Source: Actinomycetota bacterium
GTDB taxonomy: Bacteria; Actinomycetota; Acidimicrobiia; Acidimicrobiales; CADCSY01
DNA length: 19,458 nucleotides
Direction of reading: 5' to 3'
Assembly (NCBI GenBank): GCA_016178435.1
Contig: JACOTK010000053.1
Span: forward strand, 1 to 19,458
A program made the position numbers and the translations under genes. The notes under the pieces are model-generated. The model had not been told where the DNA came from, did no database searches, and saw nothing but the letters and a program-made list of their open reading frames with translations. Shown here one piece after another: positions 14,736 to 19,458 of this stretch (its first letter is position 1; each line of letters starts with the position of its first letter).

Positions 14736-15266
14736 ATGAGAGTGGTTGCCGGCTCGGCGAAGGGACGACGTCTGGCGGCTCCGGCCGGTCGGGCGACTCG
14801 ACCCACCGGTGATCGGGTGCGTGAGGCGACCTTCAATGCGCTGGGAAGCTTGGGCGTGGTGCAGGACGCCGAGGTCCTCGACGCCTTTGCCGGCTCGGGC
14901 GCCCTCGGCATCGAGGCGCTGTCACGAGGAGCGCGCCATGCCACCTTCGTCGATCGGGACCCGAAGGCCATCTCGGTCGTTCAGGGGAACGTCGAGACGA
15001 TCGGTTTCGGCGATGCCGCCACGATTCTCCGGCGGGAGGTCGCCCGATTTCTTGCCGATGAGCTCCGCCGTTTCGATCTGGCGTTCCTCGATCCGCCCTA
15101 CGCGACCACCGACGAGGAATGGTCGGCCCTGCTGGCCGCGGTCGACGCCACGACGCTGGTGCTCGAGGCGAACCGGGACATCGACCTGCCCGAGGGACTC
15201 TCGTTGCGCCGTCGGGGTCGCTATGGCGATACCGTGGTGACGATCGCCGGCAGGGAGCCGCGCTGA
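14736..15266 (+). CDS. rsmD: 16S rRNA (guanine-N2)-methyltransferase RsmD
   Basis: RsmD methylates G966 (E. coli numbering) of 16S rRNA using S-adenosylmethionine. It has 176 aa, slightly short but complete. Visible motifs: MRVVAGSAKGRRLAAP at the start, RPTGDRVREATFNAL (22-36), the SAM-binding LDAFAGSGALGIEALSRGA (48-66), FVDRDPKA (71-78) and the catalytic DPPY (119-122). ATG 14736 is chosen because it begins exactly at the family N-terminus; a GGTGG stretch just upstream is a modest ribosome-binding site. It lies 34 bp after rpmB and 19 bp before coaD, so it is likely in one operon with them. Confidence 0.95.
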   Translation: MRVVAGSAKGRRLAAPAGRATRPTGDRVREATFNALGSLGVVQDAEVLDAFAGSGALGIEALSRGARHATFVDRDPKAISVVQGNVETIGFGDAATILRREVARFLADELRRFDLAFLDPPYATTDEEWSALLAAVDATTLVLEANRDIDLPEGLSLRRRGRYGDTVVTIAGREPR

Positions 15267-15285
15267 CGACGCACGGAGAAAGGCA

Positions 15286-15768
15286 ATGATGGCCACCGTC
15301 TTGTACCCGGGATCGTTCGATCCGTTGCACAACGGTCATGTCGAGTTGGTCGAGACCGCCTCCCGCCTGTTCGATCGGGTGATCGTCGCGGCCATGCGAA
15401 ACCCCCAGAAGGGCACGCCGCTGTTCTCGCTCGAGGATCGTCGGGCCATCCTGGTGGAGTCCCTGTCGCACCTGCCCAATGTGCAGATCGAGGTCTTCTC
15501 CAAGCTCGTGGTCGATGTGGCGCGTGAGCTCGGAGCCGACTTCATCGTCAAGGGCCTGCGAGCCGTGTCGGACTTCGAGTCCGAGCTTCAGCAGGCCCAG
15601 ATGAACAAGGCGATCTCGGGGGTCGAGACGGTGTTCATCCCGTCGGCGACGGCGCACTCGTTCGTCGCCTCCAAGTGGATTCGCGAGATCTCCCGCTTCG
15701 GGGGCGATGTGTCGTCGATGGTTCCCTCCCCGGTGAGCAAGCGCCTGTCGGAGGCCTTTGGCGCGTGA
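15286..15768 (+). CDS. coaD: phosphopantetheine adenylyltransferase
   Basis: CoaD joins ATP and 4'-phosphopantetheine to dephospho-CoA, the penultimate step of coenzyme A synthesis. It has 160 aa, a typical length. Motifs: YPGSFDPLHNGH (7-18) with the nucleotidyl-transfer HxGH sequence (15-18), KGLRAVSDFESELQQAQMN for the substrate pocket, and SFVASKWIREISRFGGDVS near the end (second nucleotide motif). GGAG (15275-15278) lies 7 nt before ATG 15286; a second ATG directly follows at 15289 and could also serve. Its stop overlaps the GTG of the next gene by 3 bp (GTGA), indicating coupling. Confidence 0.97.
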   Translation: MMATVLYPGSFDPLHNGHVELVETASRLFDRVIVAAMRNPQKGTPLFSLEDRRAILVESLSHLPNVQIEVFSKLVVDVARELGADFIVKGLRAVSDFESELQQAQMNKAISGVETVFIPSATAHSFVASKWIREISRFGGDVSSMVPSPVSKRLSEAFGA

Positions 15769-16367
15769 GCGACTACGACGACTTCGGCGAGGACGGCGAT
15801 GCGGACGAGCCGTATGCCGATGAGGTCCTTCCCGCCCCCGGTGATGTCGAGGACCTGATTCGTCGCCTGGGCGATGTCGTCGCCGCGGGGCGGCCGATGC
15901 CCCTGTCCTCGTCGGTGATGGTCAACCGTGACGAGATGCTCGAGCTGGTCGACGAGGCATTGAGTCGCCTTCCCGAGGAGCTGCGTGAGGCTCGGTGGCT
16001 GCTGAGGGAGCGAGAGGAGTTTCTGGCCAAGGTCCGGAGGGAGGGAAGCGACATCCTCGAAGCGGCGAGGACCCGGGCCGAGCGCATGGTGGAGCGGACC
16101 GAGGTCGTCCGCTCATCCCAGCACGAGGCGCGTCGCATCCTGGAGGACGCCGAGGCGGAGGCTCGTCGACTGCGCCATGAGGCCGAGGACTTCTGCGATC
16201 AACGACTCGCGCAGTTCGAGGTCGTGCTCGACCGTGTGGCCAAGACGGTTCAGGCGGGTCGATCGAGGCTGCAGGCCATGTCCCCGGTACGCGACGACGA
16301 TCATCCGGGTGATGCGAATTTGCTGGGAGCGACGGGCGAGGCATTTTTCGACCAGGACGGACGGTGA
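15765..16367 (+). CDS. DivIVA-like coiled-coil protein
   Basis: The protein has 200 aa from GTG 15765. Residues 1-27 are very acidic (DYDDFGEDGDADE). Residues about 55-170 are a long charged coiled coil rich in Glu, Arg and Ala (REREEFLAKVRREGSDILEAA, EARRILEDAEAEARRLRHEAE), similar to DivIVA/SepIVA and to ATP-synthase b stalks. No membrane segment is present. In actinobacteria a protein of this kind commonly sits between coaD and the YceD/rpmF pair; a role in cell-envelope growth is plausible but unproven. The start overlaps the coaD stop (GTGA) and its own stop overlaps the next ATG (TGATG). Confidence 0.8.
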   Translation: MSDYDDFGEDGDADEPYADEVLPAPGDVEDLIRRLGDVVAAGRPMPLSSSVMVNRDEMLELVDEALSRLPEELREARWLLREREEFLAKVRREGSDILEAARTRAERMVERTEVVRSSQHEARRILEDAEAEARRLRHEAEDFCDQRLAQFEVVLDRVAKTVQAGRSRLQAMSPVRDDDHPGDANLLGATGEAFFDQDGR

Positions 16368-16831
16368 TGGCGAGCCCGAGAGATGCGCTCATCATGCGGG
16401 TGGGCTCCATGTTGCGCCGTTCGGGTGATCAGCGTGACGAGGTGTTCGATGTGTGCCTGGACGACCTTGTCGTGTTGGAGAGTCGGGTCCCCTCCGATGC
16501 ACCCATCCACTTCGATGCGCACCTGGAGTCGCTCAACGAGGGCGTGGTGGTCAGTGGCCCTCTGACCTGCACCTGGGTGGGCCGTTGCCGGAGGTGTCTG
16601 GGCCCGGTGACCGGGACGCTTCGCCCCACGGTGCATGAGATCTTCGTGCGTGATCCGGTCGAGGGTGAGACCCGTCCACTGGCGGGCGACCAGCTCGACC
16701 TCGAGCCCGTCGTGCGCGATGCGGTGCTGTTGGAGTTGCCCTTGGCGCCCTTGTGTCGTCCCGATTGCGTAGGTTTGGACCCGAGATGGGCAGGCCTGGA
16801 TCGGCTGCAACTTGATGCCGGAAACGACTGA
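16367..16831 (+). CDS. YceD/DUF177 family protein (large-subunit rRNA accumulation)
   Basis: The protein has 154 aa. The family is nearly always encoded directly before rpmF, as here, and is linked to 23S rRNA accumulation. The signature RCRRCLGPVTGTL (73-85) is followed by HEIFV and the C-terminal LDLEPVVRDAVLLELPLAPLC plus DCVGL. Cysteines 74, 77, 130 and 134 could bind zinc. ATG 16367 overlaps the previous stop by one base (TGATG); GTG 16364 directly before it is an alternative. The 110-bp gap to rpmF is longer than usual for this pair and carries its own possible -10 box (TACCCT, 16898-16903). Confidence 0.92.
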   Translation: MASPRDALIMRVGSMLRRSGDQRDEVFDVCLDDLVVLESRVPSDAPIHFDAHLESLNEGVVVSGPLTCTWVGRCRRCLGPVTGTLRPTVHEIFVRDPVEGETRPLAGDQLDLEPVVRDAVLLELPLAPLCRPDCVGLDPRWAGLDRLQLDAGND

Positions 16832-16897
16832 ACTTCCATCCGAGCGACCGTGCGGTGGGCGTGGACGAGGGGATTCGTTGAACGTGCTCGTTCCCAC

Positions 16898-16903
16898 TAC
16901 CCT
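16898..16903 (+). promoter_or_regulatory. possible -10 box for rpmF-plsX
   Basis: TACCCT matches TANNNT and lies in the YceD-rpmF gap, 38 nt before the rpmF ATG. TTGAAC at 16878-16883 is an upstream -35-like sequence but only 14 nt away. Confidence 0.25.
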
Positions 16904-16941
16904 TGTCCGGCCGCATCGCAATCGAGAAATCAGGAGCCGTC

Positions 16942-17121
16942 ATGGCTGTCCCCAAGAAGAAAACCAGTAAGTCGAAGAGCCGCAGTCGCAGGGCGTCTGC
17001 CTGGAGGCTCTCGGCGCCCGCCCGCAGTCTCTGTCCTCACTGCTCGGCGGCGAAGATGCCCCACGTCGTGTGTCAGGCGTGTGGCTGGTATGGCGGCCGC
17101 CAGGCCGTTGACGTCGATTGA
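16942..17121 (+). CDS. rpmF: 50S ribosomal protein L32 (zinc-binding type)
   Basis: L32 is a small basic protein of the large ribosomal subunit. It has 59 aa: start MAVPKKKTSKSKSRSRR, then WRLSAP, then a zinc ribbon with cysteines 31, 34, 44 and 47 (CPHC ... CQAC), the C+ form. AGGAG (16932-16936) lies 5 nt before ATG 16942. Its stop overlaps the plsX TTG by 3 bp (TTGA), so plsX is probably translationally coupled. Confidence 0.96.
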   Translation: MAVPKKKTSKSKSRSRRASAWRLSAPARSLCPHCSAAKMPHVVCQACGWYGGRQAVDVD

Positions 17122-18110
17122 CAGCACTGCCACTCGCTCTCGACGCCATGGGGGGCGACGAAGCGCCCGCCGAGATCGTTCGGGGGGCCAAGAGGGCGGC
17201 CCGTGAACTTGGTCTTCCGATCCTGCTGGTGGGTCAGCCCGACCGCATAGCGGCATGCGATCCCGGATCGCTGGAGGTTCTTGCGTGCAGCGAGGTCATC
17301 ACGATGCACGACGACCCCGGTTCGTCGGTTCGCCGCAAGAAGGACTCGTCGTTGGTTCGTGCGGCCGAGGCCGTTCGTGACGGACGGGCCTCGGCGATGA
17401 TCAGCGCCGGCAACACCGGGGCCACCATGGCGAGCGCGCTGTTGCGCATGGGCCGCATCAAGGGCATCGCCCGGCCGGCCATCGCCACCCCGATTCCGAG
17501 TCCCGGCTCGACGCCCACCGTGTTGCTCGATGCCGGAGCAAATGCGGAGTGCCAGGCGTCCTGGTTGGTGCAGTTCGCACAGATGGGATCGGTGTTCGCG
17601 ACGACTCGTTACGGGATCGACGAGCCGAGAGTGGGCCTGTTGTCCATCGGCGAGGAGGAGACCAAGGGCACGCCGTTGGTCAAGGAGGCCCACGCCATGT
17701 TGAGTGACGTCAAGGGCATCAATTTCATCGGTAACGTCGAGGGTCGTGACCTCATGACCGATGCCGTCGATGTGGTGGTGACCGATGGCTTCACCGGCAA
17801 CGTCGCCCTCAAGACCCTCGAGGGCGGCCTGTACTGCCTGCAGAGCGCGATGTTGGGCGCCATGACGGCCACCGATGATCTCAAGCGGGATTTCGCCAAG
17901 GTCTGGCCCGCGCTCGAGCCGGTCATCGATGGCCTCCATCCGGACAACAACGGAGGCGCGATGCTGCTCGGCGTGAACGGCGTTTGCATCATCAGCCACG
18001 GATCGTCGTCCGAGCGGGCGATCTTCAGCGCACTGCGCATCGCCCAGGAGATGGTTGACCATGATCTCGTCGCGCGGTTGGCTGCGGTCGTGAGGCACGA
18101 GGGCGACTGA
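17118..18110 (+). CDS. plsX: phosphate acyltransferase PlsX
   Basis: PlsX makes acyl-phosphate from acyl-ACP, the first acyl donor for phosphatidic acid synthesis; it is a peripheral membrane enzyme. It has 330 aa. Signatures: LALDAMGGDEAP near the start, SAGNTGA, LLDAGANAEC, GLLSIGEEETKG, NFIGNVEGRD, VVVTDGFTGNVALKTLEG, GGAMLLGVNG and HGSS. The start is a TTG overlapping the rpmF stop (TTGA). The next candidate, ATG at the DAMGGD motif, would remove a conserved strand, so TTG is preferred. The usual partners acpP and rnc do not follow; putA does, after about 100 bp. Confidence 0.96.
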   Translation: MTALPLALDAMGGDEAPAEIVRGAKRAARELGLPILLVGQPDRIAACDPGSLEVLACSEVITMHDDPGSSVRRKKDSSLVRAAEAVRDGRASAMISAGNTGATMASALLRMGRIKGIARPAIATPIPSPGSTPTVLLDAGANAECQASWLVQFAQMGSVFATTRYGIDEPRVGLLSIGEEETKGTPLVKEAHAMLSDVKGINFIGNVEGRDLMTDAVDVVVTDGFTGNVALKTLEGGLYCLQSAMLGAMTATDDLKRDFAKVWPALEPVIDGLHPDNNGGAMLLGVNGVCIISHGSSSERAIFSALRIAQEMVDHDLVARLAAVVRHEGD

Positions 18111-18115
18111 TGCTC

Positions 18116-18142
18116 AGCGGGCGCCCCGCTTCGACCCGGGTC
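18116..18142 (+). terminator. GC-rich hairpins after plsX
   Basis: AGCGGG (18116-18121) and CCCGCT (18125-18130) form a perfect 6-bp stem with a CGC loop, 5 bp after the plsX stop. A 10-bp palindrome GACCCGGGTC follows at 18133-18142. There is no T-run, so termination would depend on GC hairpins alone, as is common in high-GC actinobacteria. Confidence 0.4.
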
Positions 18143-18197
18143 TGCCCGACCCGCACCCGGGGCCCGGTGCATGACCGAATGCCCGACACGCCCGCAC

Positions 18198-18203
18198 TAC
18201 CGT
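18198..18203 (+). promoter_or_regulatory. -10 box (TACCGT) for leaderless start of putA
   Basis: TACCGT ends 6 nt before GTG 18210, and there is no Shine-Dalgarno. No clear -35 is visible. Confidence 0.4.
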
Positions 18204-18209
18204 GAAACA

Positions 18210-19458
18210 GTGGCCACCGCATTTGACGCCGAGATCTCGACCCTGGCCGAGGAGATCGCCGCCGCCGGGGCCGCCAGACGTTCACGGCTGTTCCACGTAT
18301 CGTGGTGGAGCGAACGCCTGCTCGATCGGGCCATGGCGAATCCGGGTTTCAAGACCGACCTCTTTCGCTTCGTGGATGCCTTTCCGGCGACTCGTGACAA
18401 CGACGACGTCCTGGATCATCTCCGCGAGTACCTGACCAACGAGCACGCCCCGGGCATCATCCGCCACGGGTTGGGTCTGGCGGGCCGGCTGCCCGGCGCC
18501 GGGGCGCCTGTCGCGGCGATTGTCGCCCGGCGAAACATCGCCCGGATGGCCGGCCGGTTCATCGTCGGCTCCTCGGCCATCGATGCGCGTGACGCGCTGC
18601 GGCGCCTCTGGGAGGACGGCTTCGCTGCCACCGTCGACCTGCTGGGCGAGAAGACGGTGACGGAGGACGAGGCCGATCGTTACACGGCTCGGGTGACCGA
18701 GATCATGCACGTCTTGCTCGACGATGCCCCCACGTGGCCGGCTCGGCCCGTGCTCGATGCGGACGACCGTGGCGGCCTCGCCCGGGTCAACGTCAGCATC
18801 AAGCCCACGGCCCTCGCCCCCTCCTACGCTCCGCTGACCCGCGATGCGGGCCTTGCCCAGGCCAAGGACCGCCTCCGGCCGCTCCTGGCGCTTGCGGCCG
18901 AGCGGGGGGCGTTCGTCAACATCGACATGGAACAAGCCGATGTCAAGGACCTCACCTTTCAGCTCGTGCAGGATCTGCTCGATGAGCCTGCCTTCGCCGG
19001 GCTGGAGATCGGGGTGGTCGTGCAGGCCTATCTGCGTGACTCTTTTCGCGACCTGAGCGATCTGATCGCGTGGTCGTCGAAACGTCGGGGCCCGCTGACG
19101 GTCCGCCTGGTCAAGGGCGCCTACTGGGACACCGAGACCGTGACCGCCGCCGCTGCCGACTGGCCCTCGCCCGTCTATGCGAACAAGCACGAGACCGATG
19201 CCAACTACGAGCGCTGCACGCGCCTGCTTCACGATCACCACGGCGAGGTCAAGGCGGCCTTCGGCTCGCACAATCTGCGCTCGATCGCCCATGCCGTCGC
19301 GTACGCCCGCTCGCTGGGCATCGCCGACAACGGCTACGAGGTCCAGATGTTGGCCGGCATGGCCGAACCCATCCAGGCCGCCATCGCCGGGATGGGGATT
19401 CGCCTGCGGGTCTACGCTCCCGTGGGCGACCTGGTGCCGGGCATGGCCTACCTGGTCC
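18210..19458 (+). CDS. putA: proline dehydrogenase, probably bifunctional with P5C dehydrogenase (5' part)
   Basis: The frame is open from GTG 18210 to the window edge, 416 codons. The product oxidises proline to pyrroline-5-carboxylate with FAD; the bifunctional form then makes glutamate. Residues about 1-150 are a helical arm (STLAEEIAAAGAARRSRLFH, DLFRFVDAFPA), without the DNA-binding ribbon-helix-helix of E. coli PutA. The barrel follows: VNVSIKPTALAPS, VNIDMEQADVKDLT, VRLVKGAYWDTET (FAD site), YANKHETDANYERC, AFGSHNLRSI and YEVQMLAGMAEP. The length and arm domain fit the actinobacterial single-chain bifunctional enzyme, but the dehydrogenase half lies outside the window, so this is inferred. 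The GTG has a TACCGT box 6 nt upstream. Confidence 0.92.
   Translation, partial: MATAFDAEISTLAEEIAAAGAARRSRLFHVSWWSERLLDRAMANPGFKTDLFRFVDAFPATRDNDDVLDHLREYLTNEHAPGIIRHGLGLAGRLPGAGAPVAAIVARRNIARMAGRFIVGSSAIDARDALRRLWEDGFAATVDLLGEKTVTEDEADRYTARVTEIMHVLLDDAPTWPARPVLDADDRGGLARVNVSIKPTALAPSYAPLTRDAGLAQAKDRLRPLLALAAERGAFVNIDMEQADVKDLTFQLVQDLLDEPAFAGLEIGVVVQAYLRDSFRDLSDLIAWSSKRRGPLTVRLVKGAYWDTETVTAAAADWPSPVYANKHETDANYERCTRLLHDHHGEVKAAFGSHNLRSIAHAVAYARSLGIADNGYEVQMLAGMAEPIQAAIAGMGIRLRVYAPVGDLVPGMAYLV

Noticed and set aside
17073..18098. 341-codon minus-strand open frame opposite plsX and rpmF
   Set aside because: It lies antisense to well-identified genes and has no family features.
18282..19292. 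336-codon minus-strand open frame opposite putA
   Set aside because: The plus strand carries continuous proline-dehydrogenase motifs to the window edge; the antisense frame is chance.
1..19458. CRISPR array, rRNA, tRNA, insertion sequence or phage genes
   Set aside because: No regularly spaced repeats, no RNA-gene signatures, and no transposase, integrase or phage proteins were seen on either strand.

Overview
The window is high-GC bacterial chromosome, densely packed and without mobile genes, rRNA or tRNA. Gene content and order (GTP-type PEP carboxykinase, a PFK with the GGDCPGLNAVIR signature, zinc-type L28 and L32, the rpmB-rsmD-coaD-DivIVA-like-YceD-rpmF block, single-chain PutA) point to an actinobacterium. 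The class Acidimicrobiia is my best guess, from overall resemblance and not from a search. Many starts that follow an intergenic gap lack a Shine-Dalgarno sequence and instead carry a TANNNT -10 box 6-8 nt upstream, which is the arrangement of leaderless mRNAs.

Left part (1-6161). The tail of an unknown gene is followed by a secreted or anchored Gly/Lys-linker protein, which converges on a TetR regulator. That regulator sits just downstream of a perfect 28/30-bp palindrome overlapping its own promoter. Divergent from it is an ACT-domain protein, which converges (19-bp overlap) with an exported coiled-coil/RlpA-like protein. Then come pfkA, a small four-helix membrane protein, a stand-alone Lrp-type ligand-binding domain (minus strand) and an 84-aa helical protein of unknown function.

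Middle (6162-10078). A polyprenyl-phosphate sugar-1-phosphate transferase (exopolysaccharide initiation) converges with pckG, the entry step of gluconeogenesis. The 100-bp gap between them holds an 89-bp element with 22-bp perfect inverted repeats. Upstream of pckG lies a divergent cold-shock-like protein.

Right part (10097-19458). thiL and thiD form a coupled thiamine pair. thiL has no ATG/GTG/TTG start that includes its metal-binding motif; a CTG with a Shine-Dalgarno fits. thiD starts inside a three-copy 15-bp tandem repeat. A 63-aa zinc-ribbon protein converges with recG. Then a plus-strand run of housekeeping genes follows: rpmB, rsmD, coaD, a DivIVA-like coiled coil, YceD, rpmF and plsX, several with 1-4 bp stop/start overlaps. 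It links ribosome proteins, rRNA modification, CoA and phospholipid synthesis. The window ends inside putA (proline catabolism).

I found no convincing new defence or mobile system. The most unusual signals are the 89-bp inverted-repeat element, the thiL start and the tandem repeat at the thiL/thiD junction.
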